Positions 1-11,695 are shown, numbered from the stretch's first letter. The stretch is DNA of 58,000 bases from Adiantum capillus-veneris (GCA_014529385.2 CM043945.1:97198612-97256611), one strand, 5' to 3'. Numbers and translations are program-made. Notes: generated by a model not told the origin, from the sequence alone.

Positions 1-60
1 GTTTGCTGTACCAAACTCATTAACTAGTTTGTCTATTACTTCTGTCGCATTCGCTGGTTA
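1..60 (-). pseudogene. Possible Ty3/gypsy gag scrap
   Basis: Read on the minus strand, the first 60 bases encode a short stretch containing T-E-V-I-D-K-L-V-N-E. This resembles T-T-E-V-I-E-K-L-M-N in the gag of the gypsy element at about 11720-11760. The match is only about 13 residues long and sits at the window edge, so it may be the end of a related element lying to the left. Chance is not excluded. Confidence 0.3.
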
Positions 61-687
61 TAAAATTTTGTAAAAAAGTAATCCAAGAACGGTTGAACCT
101 GATGCTTTGTAACAAACCCCACTTTCTTACCAAAAAACCTATACCAATTAAAGGTAAGTATACACTATGGGACCGTTTTTTTTAACTACATTTGACTGCA
201 TAGTATGTACCCCTTGGATTGGCATGGGGATCATATGATGCTGGGTATCTTCTTCTGTAAGATTTGATACTAGCTCTGTTCTAGCTTATGGTTTTAATTT
301 GGGAGGCTTGGCCTGCCGACTGCATATGGGTATTGAACTACTCTTCAGTTATTTGGTTACTTCAAGGGCTCCGTGCCACTTAATGTGCTGAGAGATTTAT
401 CTGATTATAGATATACATACTAAAGGATGTTTTAGATTCCATATACCATGATGAGCTTTAAACTTTATTTGACCTAAACAAACATAAACTAGCTTATTAT
501 TTTTTTGAACTATAAATAGAGATTTTTTTAGCTTCGGTTGAGTTTCATTATTCTTGAAGGATATTTGGATAGGGGACTATGACACTTGGATTAGAAGGGG
601 AGGTGGCCTTCTAATCATAATAATGTTTTTTCTGCTAGTAACTTGGGTTTATGAAAAAGAGAAAAAGAAGAACATTTTTTAACACAT
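61..687. other. Unassigned AT-rich stretch
   Basis: No coding frame with recognisable motifs, no tandem repeat and no RNA gene was seen here. It ends where the first copy of the 385-base duplicated segment begins. Confidence 0.5.
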
Positions 688-690
688 ATA

Positions 691-1074
691 TCACTAAGCT
701 TGTTAAAATAAAAAAAGTTTATAAGATGGACATGGATAACAACTGGCATGGTCCATTGATACCTGTAAAACACATCCAAGGATACGTGAATTGTTGTTTT
801 GTTTGGATGGATGCAGGTAAGTACTCTATCTTATCTTGGAAGGTTTTTTTACTTTGGCAAGCTATCCTACTCTGGATAAAACACTCACTGATGACTGAGG
901 AAGTTCATTTACTTTCTACATACTGAAAGGGGATCTCTTTCCTACAAACATTGTACTTAAATGATTCTAATACTAAGTTGTTTGGTACATATCTATTCCT
1001 TGTTCCATTGCCAGCTATCTTTTGAATGTAAAAATTTAATTATGTCTTATTATCTACAGCTACACACACATCCT
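691..1074 (+). repeat. 385-bp direct duplication, copy A
   Basis: This segment is almost the same as 2457-2843. In the roughly 230 bases after the CAG/GTAAGT site only a few substitutions were found. It contains the end of the exon found in full at 1569-2582 (residues K-M-D-M-D-N-N-W-H-G), a perfect splice-donor-like CAG/GTAAGT at about 813-818 and the following intron. In copy A the frame stays open through H-I-Q-G-Y-V-N-C-C to the donor, whereas copy B has a stop there. Upstream of 690 similarity ends abruptly, so this is a truncated tandem copy of the gene fragment. Confidence 0.85.
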
Positions 1075-1334
1075 ATACATAAGGTTTTTTTTTTCCGAGA
1101 GAAATCGGGATGCTGGCTTTGGAAATTTTCTTCAAATTTGAGTTCTAAGTTGGACCCACAGTCTGTAATCCCTTGACCGGTTGACTGGTGTTAGGTGGTC
1201 CTTTTTAGACTCTTTTTTTGGTCCTCTGCTCATAGCTACTATAGTATTTGACTTTGCTGGTTGAAGGTTTCCATGCCCAAAAATTACAATTACTGTTTCT
1301 ACCTTTATTTATGTTTACATTGTTCCCTTTTCAG

Positions 1335-2582
1335 GACTGCCTACCCTATAGAAAGACAGCTCGCATGAGCACTAATCACAACCCTCAGAATTATGCAAAG
1401 ATTCTCGAATAGATTAAGCTTTACCTTAAGGATCGTAAACCAAAGAATGCTTTGGCAGTTAGAACTAGACCCTTCCTCTCTAGGAAGGCCAAAAATTGTA
1501 TTACTTACTATGGTAAGTATAAGTGAACCTCACCTCATTTCTTTTGCAGACTCTTGCTCTCTCACAAGGATTGGTATTTTCCTCGGAGCCCCTCTCAGTG
1601 GCCACTTCTCTTGTTCTCAGATGTATTAGCAGCTTGGATGCTTCTCAACTAATTAATGATTCGGCTCTTACCTCTGACAAGAAATTATATGTCTTACATA
1701 TGCTGTCTTTTAATGATTGGGTCAAGATTTTGGCTACTTTGGATAAAGACTCCATGGAAGGAGTGAATTTAATTTCCCATTATATTGCCCAACTTCCTCT
1801 ATTATCCTCACAATATCAGCAAGAGCTTGCCCTTTTTTCCTCCTCTGGTGCTGATTTGTCTAACTTTCTTAGGAAGTTTTGTGGGCTCAATCCCTCGTTT
1901 GTCTGTGCACTGGCTATTCCATCTATTCCACAAAGTGGTGGAATCTTCTGTCGAGATAGTGCAGCCCTTGAAGGAGTTAAGGAATTTCAGAGTAATCTTT
2001 GCTCCCTCAATGACTCAAACCTCTTGGAGATGGTGCCTAAAATTTCCAAAGTTTTTCCCGTCTTGCCCGTGAGACAAATTGAAATTGAATCCCTCGAGGT
2101 TGACCATCAGCTTTGGGTCCCGCCCAACAAAGCTTTCTTAGCACCTATTTTGAGTGAAATCTGGGTTTACCTGGCCAACCTCCCTGCCTCTACTGTGGAA
2201 GATTGCAGACTCAAGATTCTTAAAGGAGGCCAATTTTTGGACAAAGGTGAGCTCATCAAAGCACCCTTCAATCTCAATCCCATTGACCACTCCAAGTGCT
2301 TCTCTAATACAGGCATGTACATCCGTACCAAAGGAAACATGGAATTTGCCAAGAGTAACCTTGATTTTTACATTGAATCCATCTGGAATGTCTTCCGTCC
2401 TTATGTAAAATGTGCCTGCAGATTTCTTGACCCTAAAGCCTCCTGTGTATCCAACATCACTAAGCTTATTAAAATAAAAGAAGTTTATAAGATGGACATG
2501 GATAACAACTGGCATGGTACATTGATACCTATAAAACACATTCAAGGCTAAGTGAATTGTTGTTTTGTTTGGATGGATGCAG
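1335..2582 (+). pseudogene. Two-exon gene fragment of unknown function, broken
   Basis: Exon 1 (1335-1512) follows a pyrimidine-rich acceptor ending TTTTCAG and ends at a TATG/GTAAGT donor. It reads as coding except for an in-frame TAG at 1410-1412. Exon 2 is open from at least 1523 to 2548. The frame-keeping acceptor is CACAAG at 1568; the stronger-looking TTTTGCAG at 1550 would shift the frame. Exon 2 encodes about 330 residues rich in Leu and Ser, helical in character, with no signal peptide, membrane segment or family motif that I recognise. A TAA at 2549-2551 replaces the TAC seen in the duplicate at 691-1074, and a CAG/GTAAGG donor follows at 2582. Two stops make it a likely pseudogene. 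Its context is transposon-rich. Function is not assigned; a host gene fragment captured by duplication is the simplest view. Confidence 0.6.
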
Positions 2583-2843
2583 GTAAGGACTCTATCTTAT
2601 CTTGGAAGGTTTTTTTACTTTGGCAAGCTATCCTACTCTGGATAAAACACTCACTGATGACTGAGGAAGTTCATTTACTTTCTACATACTGAAAGGGGAT
2701 CTCTTTCCTACAAACATTGTACTTAAATGATTCTAATACTAAGTTGTTTGGTACATATCTATTCCTTGTTCCATTGCCAACTGTCTTTTGAATGTAAAAA
2801 TTCAATTATGTCTTATTATCTAAGATTGAACAGCTACACACAC
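2457..2843 (+). repeat. 385-bp direct duplication, copy B
   Basis: This is the partner of 691-1074, about 1766 bases downstream in the same orientation. It spans the 3' end of the larger exon, the donor site and intron sequence up to a CA-rich stretch. The near identity of the intron part points to a recent duplication. Confidence 0.85.
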
Positions 2844-2894
2844 ACAACCACACACATTTCCATGGCACCATGTTGAGAAGTACAAAGAATCATA

Positions 2895-3366
2895 TTAATC
2901 TAGATAGCTAGCATTTTGGAGAGCATTTGTAAGTACAAATTCTGGAATAGTCAATGGGATGAAATACAAATTCTGGAGATAAGGGATCAAAATGTCCTCT
3001 AGATAAAAGTCATGCTCATTACCTTTAAATGAGGGTAGAGAGAGAGTGGTGCTCGGTGGATTTAGCAAACCCTTATGGGGTGTGTCCTGCAAATACTGCA
3101 AAATAAAAAAGTCTTTCATCCACACATACAGGATTTTCAACCCCATCCACCCCTTTCTTACATTTTGTAGTTGGCTCATTGGCAGAAGAAAGATCAATGT
3201 TTCTCTTTTTGGTTCTAGTCACTTGAATGTTCTGGCTTACAGGCACTTCTTCCTGTTCTGAAGCTTCTAAGTCATTGGGAGGTTCCTCTGTCCCCACAAC
3301 ATCATCTCCAAGAAATGTATCTTTGGCCTGAGCAAATTTCACATCTCTCTTTAAAGAGCCTCTCAA
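2895..3366 (-). pseudogene. Unrecognised short coding-like region, frameshifted
   Basis: Two overlapping minus-strand open frames (3366 to 3073 and 3197 to 2895) could form one coding stretch of about 150 codons if a frameshift near 3080-3100 is assumed. The upstream part is charged and acidic (E-E-P-P-N-D-L-E-A-S-E-Q-E-E) followed by a basic T-K-K-R-N patch; the downstream part is hydrophobic. No domain was recognised and no neighbour supports a function, so it may be chance or the tail of a decayed transposon protein. Confidence 0.22.
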
Positions 3367-3557
3367 AAACTTAGGTGGTCTCTCTTCTACTTCCTATTCA
3401 CCTAAGACAATTTCCGGATGGACCCACTCCCTCTTCATTCTATGGGATCTTAATCCTAAGAAAAAGATAATAGAGGCAAAAATAGGTAAGCATTGGGACA
3501 CACCATCATTTAACTTTTTTTATGAAATACTATAACACATTTCTCCTAAATTGCAAG

Positions 3558-3559
<2 letters not shown>

Positions 3560-3633
<74 letters not shown>
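3560..3633. repeat. (CT)n microsatellite
   Basis: A pure CT run of about 74 bases. It begins a microsatellite cluster that continues to about 4480. Confidence 0.97.
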
Positions 3634-3636
<3 letters not shown>

Positions 3637-3637
3637 T

Positions 3638-3738
3638 GAGAGTGGCTTTATGGTGTGTGTGTGTGTGTGTGTACGATTAAGCGACTAATAGAATGATATC
3701 CACATGCCATTGTGCACACAAGGGATCAACTTTTTTAC
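3638..3738 (+). repeat. 95-bp duplicated unit, copy A
   Basis: GAGAGTGGCTTTATGG is followed by a GT run (3653-3672) and a stretch ending in GTGCACACAAGGGATCAA. The unit recurs at 4014-4106. In copy A the middle has become a GT microsatellite, while copy B keeps a non-repetitive CACATGCGAACG sequence. Confidence 0.85.
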
Positions 3739-3769
3739 CACAACATTAAATTTCTTTTCTATCACACAT

Positions 3770-3773
<4 letters not shown>

Positions 3774-3803
<30 letters not shown>
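3774..3803. repeat. (CA)n microsatellite
   Basis: A pure CA run of about 30 bases. Confidence 0.95.
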
Positions 3804-3805
<2 letters not shown>

Positions 3806-3876
3806 GTTCTCTCTATCTATCTCTCTTTTCCTCTCTGTACCCCGGCCATACTTCTCCTCCGTGGTTTGAGTCCTAT

Positions 3877-4012
<136 letters not shown>

Positions 4013-4013
4013 A

Positions 4014-4106
4014 GAGAGTGGCATTATGGCACATGCGAACGATTTAGCGACTGATAGAATGATATCCGCGTGCCATTGTGCACACAAGGGATCAAGTTTT
4101 TTTACT
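4014..4106 (+). repeat. 95-bp duplicated unit, copy B
   Basis: Partner of 3638-3738, starting directly after the C run. It shares GAGAGTGGC, TTATGG, GCGACT, ATAGAATGATATCC and GTGCACACAAGGGATCAA with copy A in the same order. Confidence 0.85.
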
Positions 4107-4378
4107 ATGTGTCGGTCTTATTTGAGTGCCTATTCCCCTACTTTCCCATTTAGTGCTCTACGGCGTGCGGATGACAATCGCTTGACCAACAACACCCGTC
4201 TGTGCACCATAAGACAAGTAAAATTGTCGTGTCTATCTCTCTCTCTGAAAATGTACATAAGATCGCGCCTATAAGAATTGAACAAGAGTAGGAGTTACCT
4301 TTTCCTGGGCTTGACATGGCAACCTTTAAGAGATGTTTCTACAGACCTGCCTCTCTCTCACTCACTCTCTCCCTCCCT

Positions 4379-4383
<5 letters not shown>

Positions 4384-4472
<89 letters not shown>

Positions 4473-4480
4473 TACACACA
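4384..4480. repeat. Compound (CT)n(CA)n microsatellite
   Basis: A CT run to 4456, followed directly by a CA run interrupted by a single T. Confidence 0.96.
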
Positions 4481-5332
4481 TAATAAAATCTTTCTTAGTG
4501 TCGTTGCTGGTAAGGAAGTCCGGGGCGGGTGGCAAGAAGATCGGCCTCTAAACACCCTTCAAGGCTCCTGTGTTGCTCAATGGGGGTTGGGACAAGCACA
4601 ATCAAAGACAACAACCCACGTCCAAAAATCAAACAAGAAAAGGGGCACCACCTAGTTGTAGATGCGAACTAGGATGCACGTGATATCTCCTTGTACTCAA
4701 ACACACAAAGAGAGGGGAATGCAAGATAGCCACACACACCAAACACAAACATTCACCACACCAGAGAGAGGTAAAGAGCACAAATCAACTTGAGCAACTC
4801 ACTCTTAGCCTTAAAGACTAGATGCACACAAAGCTTGGTGAGAAACAGAGAGACAACACAAAACTTGACCTTGTTGCCAATAAACAAATTGTCTTAGGGT
4901 CACAAGAGCCCTCTCACGGAGCACCCTCTTACAATTGACTTTTTAGGCAAACAATTCAACAAGCCCTCAAACCACCAAGCATGAAATGGCACAACAGACT
5001 TCAAGGACAATATACCTTCAACCACTTGATGAGCCAACTTATCAAATCCATTTGGAGAGAAGAGTCATAGTTGCTGCATACAATTGCACCCAAGACTATA
5101 AATCTTATTTATGCACAAGACTAGGCTACAAGTGTGATGAAGAGTATGGCATCACTCCCTCCTCTAGATGGCATAACTAACTTCAAGCTTCTCCATGCAC
5201 CTATGTGTAGTGATGGAATAGAGCACTCACAATGCACACTCTAACAACTAGGCTTGAAGAGTGGTGTGTTATGTGTGGAGAATGGTGTGGTGCAGTGTGA
5301 TCATGTGTTTATTTACAAGGAAGAGAAGGGAT
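4481..5332. other. Unassigned, possibly LTR-related
   Basis: No convincing coding sequence; the open frame at 4986-5180 has no motif. If the minus-strand gypsy element at 7071-13710 keeps its 3' LTR, this region would be the R/U5 part downstream of the TATA-like site at 5333. No matching second LTR was found, so this remains a guess. Confidence 0.25.
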
Positions 5333-5342
5333 CTATTTATAG
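5333..5342 (-). promoter_or_regulatory. TATA-like element on the minus strand
   Basis: Minus-strand CTATAAATAG is followed by a CT-rich stretch and TGTAAATAAACACATG. This is the arrangement expected of an LTR promoter reading towards lower coordinates. It lies about 1.7 kb beyond the polypurine tract of the minus-strand gypsy element, so it could be that element's 3' LTR promoter. No transcript evidence is available from sequence alone. Confidence 0.35.
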
Positions 5343-7070
5343 GTTTTAGAAGCCCCGATTAGGATTAGACCTGAATCAAGTTTATTTGAAGAAATCAAAG
5401 AATATGCCTATTTCTATTTTCTAAATGAGGGTGCCTTTGAGTCACATGGATGTGGGCTGAAGGGAAGAGAATTATTGAGCATGAAAGGAGAGAGGATTGA
5501 GTGAATAATTTGGGAGTGCCTACTCTAATAGATAGTAGAGGGTGCATTTTTACAATAAGGTTAGTGGTTAGTAATAATCACTAGAAAACATTTACAAAAT
5601 CATTCACCAAATGGTGCAATATATGATGAGTAAAGTTATAGAAGGGATAAGCTTGTAAAGAGAATTTGAAGCTTTGGAGAAGTTGACATTCATCTCTTTA
5701 CTGCACCGATAGAAGAAGCGGTCAGCATGGCAAAGTTGCACGTGTCGATGAAGCTATGTTATCTTCAAACCTTGGATAATTCATGATAAAAGCCTTCATT
5801 TGTAGAGGTTAACCTTGGAAATTTTTTGATTTTTTGGAGTTCTTTAGAAAGCTGAAGAGGGTATTGTAATATGGACATATATGTATAGAGAGAAAGGGGA
5901 GCGCATAGGGGTGTAGAAATGGAGGGTGAAGGCTATAGAGGTGTGAGAGAAGTAGCAATGGTGAAGAGATGAAATAGGACATGGGAGTTGCAGGTTTGGG
6001 TGTGGGAAAGAGAGGGAGGAGTGTGTAAGAGTGAGTAGGTGTGTGGAAGGGTGAGAGAAAATAGGAAGATTTTTTGGTGTATCAGGTGGCAGTTTTGAAG
6101 TCGGCCATAAATTTCATGTAAAATTACCCTTGACTTCAATTTTTTTGAAAAAAAAATAGAAAAAATACTTCAGCTCACAAGCTACATTTTCTCTTTTCAA
6201 AGTATCCTCAGATTCTGATGAGAAGAGGGTGCCAAAATTCGAGCAAAAAGTTCTCCCTACAGCACCTCATAAGGCTTGAAGTGGGCCACTATTTGATTCT
6301 TTTCCTTTGTAGTCTTCCAAGTGAGCCCCCCATACATCCACCATGACCTAATATTGCCAAGGAGCTTGCACACATGTAGGGTATAGGATAAGTATCAAAT
6401 ATAATATATATTTGTGGGATAAGAAGATAGGTTAGCTAGTCATGAAAAATGGACACATGTGATGCATGGTGGCAAAAAATATATAAAATAAGAGGAAAAT
6501 CATGAGGGAAGGGACCCTCAATTATTCTCTACTTTGAGTGATTTATGGAATTTATTTGAAGATGAAACCTATGTACTTGTGAATATTTATCTGGGAGGGA
6601 TGGAAAAAAATACGACGGAGCCGATAAGGTTATTGGTGAATTTTTACGATGAAGTCACATAAAGGTTTTTCAAGGCTTGTGTGAGTAGAGCTTAAGGGAT
6701 AGAATAATAGTAAAATATGTATAAGGAATGACACACGATGGAAGCTAGCATACTTAGGCCTGATAACGCACCTAGGAATATATATTTTTATAAATACAAA
6801 AATTTTGAGAAAAAACCCTTATACTTAGGTCCTTTATTTGATAGAAAATATTTACATATAAAGAGGATCGTAATATTATAAATTTACTTTTTTGTCTCCT
6901 AGCCCAATGACTCGCTCAATGATTTAATAAAAAAATGTGATAAAAACCTTAAACGTATGCACACTATTTACAATGAAAAAGCGAGCCTAGTCATTGTGCT
7001 AGGGTGTTTTTGTCGGGTGAAGTGGCTTTTTAAAATATTTTATGAGATCCGAAGAAACGGCTATCATTTA
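5343..7070. other. AT-rich non-coding stretch, candidate 3' LTR U3
   Basis: This lies immediately downstream, in the minus direction, of a polypurine tract. It has no coding frame with motifs. Position suggests the U3 part of a 3' LTR, but a matching 5' LTR beyond 13710 was not found by eye, so LTR boundaries are not set. Confidence 0.3.
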
Positions 7071-7080
7071 GCCCCCCCCT
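7071..7080 (-). other. Polypurine tract of minus-strand gypsy element
   Basis: The minus strand reads AGGGGGGGGC between the end of the integrase region and the presumed 3' LTR. A purine tract at this place primes plus-strand synthesis in LTR retroelements. Confidence 0.5.
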
Positions 7081-7139
7081 AGATGATGTACCATTCATGT
7101 ACCATCAAAAGGCATAGATTCTTCCAATGAGAGTGTTTT

Positions 7140-7655
7140 TCAATCCTTCGTGATATTTGGTGCCTTAATCGAATCTTCATCTTGTAGTGCCAAGCTCAAA
7201 GACTTACATGGTATTATAGTTTTTTGATACTCTTGTAGATCCTCTGGTAGAACTCGACTCAAGTAGGGCTTTAATCGATACCCATTCAACTTCTTGGGGT
7301 GCTCCTTGCCATCCAAATCCATGAGTTGATAGTAGCGTGATCAGTAGGCCTTCTTTACAATGTAGGGACCCTGCCATCTAGTATTGAACTTCACATAAAA
7401 GAGATTGTCAAGGCAATTATCATACCTTAGCACCAACTCTCCTTCCTTGATCCCTTTGTCTTTCACCTTTTTGTCCAGCTTGTCCTTTATTTGTGTAGCC
7501 TTTCTTTTATAGCACTCATAATCCGCCTCCCATTTCCATTCTAGTTCTGCGAGGGTGAGAAGGCGATCTTCCCATACTGCTTCTTTGCCTTGTGCCACCT
7601 TTCCATGAAGTCGCATCGTGGGAATGTTGAGCTCGATGGGTTGCTTCTTGACCAT
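7140..7655 (-). pseudogene. Integrase C-terminal (GPY-type) part
   Basis: Two in-frame pieces are separated by a stop at about 7338. The first contains a basic helix with K-R-K-A-T-Q-I-K and then K-E-G-E-L-V-L-R-Y, N-T-R-W-Q-G-P-Y-I-V. The second starts M-D-L-D-G-K-E-H-P-K-K-L-N-G and continues Y-R-L-K-P-Y-L. This is the SH3-like/GPY module that follows the catalytic core in Ty3/gypsy integrases. A single in-frame stop lies between the strands of this module. No chromodomain follows. Confidence 0.85.
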
Positions 7656-8420
7656 AGACTAGGTGGAAGGGTGTGAACTCTGTCGCTTCCTTGTAGGTAG
7701 TCCGATAGGCCCACAATGTTCCATCCAAAAAGTCATCCCATAGCTTTGTCTTGTTCTTTACCATCTTCCGGATGATTCCTGCAATGATTCCATTAGCCTT
7801 CTCTACCAAACCATTTGATTGAGGATAGTAGGGTGTGCTATGCCGATGTAGAATGTGAAGCTCATCACAAACTTCTGTGAGCAAGCCCTTCCTAAATCCT
7901 GGACCATTATCAGAAACAATCTCCAAAGGTGTGCCAAATTTGCAACAAATATGAGTGTACACAAACTTGCTAGTTGTCCTCTCATTTACTCTTGCCACAC
8001 TTTGAGCTTCTACCCACCTAGTCATGTAGTCTATGGCCACCAAGATATACAAATTTTCCATTTTTAGTCCTAAGCAATGGACCCATAGCATCAATGCCCC
8101 ATTTTTCAAATGGACCATTTGCAAGGACTAACTGACGTGGACCATGCAACAGGTGCATGTTTTCATTAATCTGACAATTGTGGCAGGTTTTACACCAATG
8201 TTGAACATCAATGTGCAAGCTTGGCCAAACATACCCAGCAAGAAAAATAATTTTCGCAGTGGTTTCCTGTGCAAAATGACCACCACACGCTTCCTCATGC
8301 AAACCTTCAAGAATGGCTAGAATCTCCTTAGTTGTCGGTATTCTCCTGCAAACTTGATCTTTTCCCCTTTGGTAGAGGGCACCTTCCAAAAACAAATACG
8401 AACTCGCCTTCTTAATGAGC
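7516..8420 (-). pseudogene. Integrase zinc-binding and catalytic core
   Basis: The part at about 8180-8420 carries the HHCC module (L-H-E-E-A-C-G-G-H, then C-K-T-C-H-N-C). The core downstream has V-S-D-N-G-P-G-F and N-G-L-V-E-K-A-N-G, which supply Asp and Glu of the D,D-35-E triad; the first Asp lies in W-G-I-D-A-M-G-P-L just after the zinc module. A frameshift near 8040 separates the modules and another lies near 7600. The enzyme would insert element DNA into the genome if intact. It differs clearly from the integrase fragment in the tandem array at 40838-55146. Confidence 0.85.
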
Positions 8421-8559
8421 CTCCTCTTTTGAGCTTTTGTGAAGCCCACTGGAAACTCGCCCTCTAAAATGTAGCTTACAATGGGAGCTAATGACTCCAT
8501 CCCCTGGTACCTTGGCTGCTTAATCACTGTTGCTGCCATGATGACCTGCACTTCATCTT

Positions 8560-9010
8560 CAACATATGCAACTGCGTTTTGGGCAAGCAAATCAGCATCT
8601 TCATTTTGTTTCCTATGAATATGATACAATTGTACTTCTTCAAATTGATTGAAGAGTTTACGGATGGCATGAACCTTTTGCCTTAGCCTTTCATTCTTAC
8701 AAGCCCAAATACCTAGAATTTGCTTCACAATGAGAAGTGCGTCCCCTTTTACCATGAGACGCTGTATCTTTTGAGCCACACATATCTCCAAACCATGGAT
8801 TATATGTCGTACTCTGCTTCATTTTTGCTCGTGGAACCAGGCAAATTCACATGCTCTTTCATAACAACCTCACCATTTGAATCAAGCAACATAAGCCCTC
8901 CCCCTGCTTTTCTTGTAGCCTTCTTAAATGCTCCATCAAAGAACAAGGTGAATGCATTAGGTAAATGCCATGGTGGTGGTAAGGGTAGAGTTTTCACTTC
9001 AGGCACCTTG
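8560..9010 (-). pseudogene. Second (archaeal-type) RNase H domain
   Basis: Catalytic-type residues are all visible: Asp in L-F-F-D-G-A, Glu in K-N-E-A-E-Y, Asp in V-K-G-D-A-L-L-I and Asp in N-E-D-A-D-L-L-A. This domain is an acquisition typical of Tat elements. A frameshift at about 8795 falls just after N-E-A-E-Y. The preceding retroviral-type RNase H lacks its first Asp, which fits the view that this second domain carries the activity in the lineage. Confidence 0.8.
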
Positions 9011-9064
9011 ATGTCCCTTTCATGCACTCTATAGGTGAGAATCCCTGCTAATTGTGCACGTACA

Positions 9065-10348
9065 CTATCTTCTACTATGAAAGAGTATTGGAACTCTTGC
9101 AATTCCATGATCCATTTTGAAATCCTGGGACTTAAGTGTCATCTGAGATGACACCCAAGGAAACAAGTTTTCAACAGTGATTATGATAAAGGGTTTTGGC
9201 AGGAGGTAGGATCTAAACTTTCTCACTGCGAAGACAAGAGAAATCATCATAGATTCTGCTTCTATGTAATCCTTTTCAAGTGCATTCATGACCCAGCTAG
9301 CAAAGTAGACAGGCTGCATCCTAGTGTTATGAGGATCTTGTTGCAACAATACCGCACCCAATGTCTCCTTACCCACACTTGAGCTAACAAAGAATGTAAA
9401 CTCCCAACGTGGAGGCATGAGCGTCGGTAGTTCTGCCAAAACCATTTTTATACAAGAGAAGTACTCTTCAAGCTCATCAAACCATGCAAAATCTACATGT
9501 TGTGTCAACTTTTGGAGGGGGTGAAGTAACTCCGATGCCAAGTGAATGCAACGTGACATGTACTTCACCTTTTGTATAAATGAACTTACCTCCTTAAGAC
9601 TCTTTGGTGATGGTAGCTCAATGAGAGCTTTTGCCATTGTTGGATCCACCTCAATGCCCTTGGAAGAAACCTTGTGACCAAGCAAGATCACTTCATCCTC
9701 ACCTATGTGGCACTTGTCGAGATTGAGTTGACCTCCCATATCATATAGCTTCTTCAAGCCTTCTTCTACCTTCTGTAGATGCAATGATTTAAAGCTATAG
9801 ATGCAAAACTCATCTATGAATACTCTAATAGACTTCCCAAAGAATGCTTGAAACACCATGTTCATGAATCGTTGAAACGTTGCTGGAGCATTTGTCAAAC
9901 CAAACGGCATGACTCTAAAACCAAAACAACCCCAAGGGGTGATGAAGGTTGTTTTTAATTGATCCTCCAATGCAATACCTATTTGAAAGTATCCAGAGTA
10001 GCCATCACATACCGTGTACTTTTCTTTACCTGATACCTCATTAAGAATCTCATCTTGAAATGGGAGGGGAAAGTGATCCCTTTTTGTTGCCTCGTTGAGT
10101 GGACAATAATCGACACATACCCTCCACTTGCCATTCTTTTTCGGAGTGACCACAACTGGAGAGACCCACTCAGAATTCACTACGGGGTAGATGAACCCTG
10201 CTACTAGAAGCTTCCTCACCTCTTTGAGTAGTGCTTGCTCTTTGATGACTCCTAACCTTTGTAGATTTTGTGCTTTAGGTTTGGCCTTTGGCTTTAGCTC
10301 GATCTTGTGTTGAATCCACTCCACGTACATCTGTGTAATCTTTAGCAA
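9065..10348 (-). pseudogene. Reverse transcriptase and degenerate RNase H
   Basis: Residues about 58-185 hold RT motifs: W-V-S-P-V-V-V-T-P-K-K-N-G-K, Y-T-V-C-D-G-Y-S-G-Y with the motif A Asp, and R-V-M-P-F-G-L-T-N-A-P-A-T-F. The catalytic Y-x-D-D reads F-I-D-E at about 9809-9817, so the second Asp is Glu, which should abolish activity. The RNase H that follows (P-V-Y-F-A-S, S-Y-L-L-P) has S-S-S-V-G where the first catalytic Asp is expected. Frameshifts near 10300 and 9090 cut it from protease upstream and the second RNase H downstream. Confidence 0.88.
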
Positions 10349-11695
10349 AAACCCTAGGAAACTTTCTTAGCACACTTTTGAATTCCTCTCTTTTCTCCCA
10401 AGTAAGAGTCTTAGACAACATACCATCTAGCATTTCTTCATCATGCAAACTTTGGTTCTCCTGGGGGCCTACCTCTTTTAAACCTTGGCAAGATGTCTCT
10501 TCGTTATTTGGCCTAAAACTTACACCCATTAATTCAATGGATGACTCCTCCCTTGTAGTGCTTCCACTGCTTTCTTCTTCTGAGGTGTCATCGGTCCAAT
10601 CATCCCCACTTTCACTTTGAGAAGATTCCTCCTGGAGCTCCTCTTGACGTTGCTCCTTCATGTCAAAGACAACCTTCTTGTGATTGTCATTCCTGCAAAT
10701 CAACTTTCCACTTTCCCAATCCTGCAAAGCTCGCATCCTCATTAGCCACTGTCTACCTAGGATAAATGGATAGCCATTTCCCCTTGTAGACATAACATAG
10801 AAATCAACAGCCTTCCTAATGCCAAAAGCTTCCACAGAAACATTCTTACAAACTCCCAAACACCTAGCCTTGCTATTATTTGCCATTTTCACTTTGATTT
10901 CAGGAGTTTCATGAATGTGCATGCCTAGTCTCTGCATAAGGTCCTCTGCCATGATGCAAGTTTGTGCACCCCCATCCACTAGACCCTTCCTAACTAGTTT
11001 TCTCTTGATATAGCAATCTAGCACCGATGTAATATCCTCATTCATTTGGGCATGTGCAATTTTAACAACAAGAACATTTTCTTTGGTCCTTCTCCTAGTG
11101 CTAACTGCCTTTGTTAACTCCCTCCTAACTTGTGGGCACAATGCAAGAAATCGAGGCCATGATATGCTTGGACCTTTACCTCTCATGTCCTCCATAATGT
11201 TGTAGGGAGCGATACCATGTCCAAGAGGGAAGTCTTGAAGGTTGATACGGCGCCGGGTCCTCTTGGCTTCCTTGGTTTTCTTTGCTTTCTTTCCTTGTCC
11301 ATGGTCACTTTGTGATGTTTTTCCTTCCTTTTCCTTACCTTTTCCCCGCCCATGTTTGATGCCATTTGCTTCAATGTCACCCTCTTTGGATTGTGTGACT
11401 TCTACAACATTGACATTTGGGTCAGGCAAAGGTGGAACTCCTTCCACCCTTTGTGGAGGTGGTCTTGCTTCATTTGGCCTTTGTAGAGGCCGTGGTTGTT
11501 GACTAGTTCCTTTACGTGCATTCATCACTGGGTAATTCAAGTTAGGCCTCACTAGCTCCCCACGGGGCCAAGGATAATTATACATCTCATGTCCAGACTC
11601 TCCGCAATTCCAACATTACAAGACTCTCCTAGGTCGTGGATCTCGCTCTTCAGACTTATTTGCTTGTCCCTTTGGACCTACAGCTTGTGCAAGGT
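10275..11695 (-). pseudogene. Zinc knuckle, linker and protease
   Basis: At the start the CCHC knuckle reads C-W-N-C-G-E-S-G-H-E-M-Y-N-Y: the last Cys has become Tyr, and a stop precedes the first Cys. A basic, proline-rich linker follows. The protease has L-V-D-G-G-A-Q-T at about 10968-10976, where D-S/T-G is expected, so the second catalytic-motif residue is lost. The flap and end motif is seen as F-I-L-G-R-Q-W-L. The C-terminal part is acidic and Ser-rich, as in the protease-RT linker of related elements. Confidence 0.82.
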
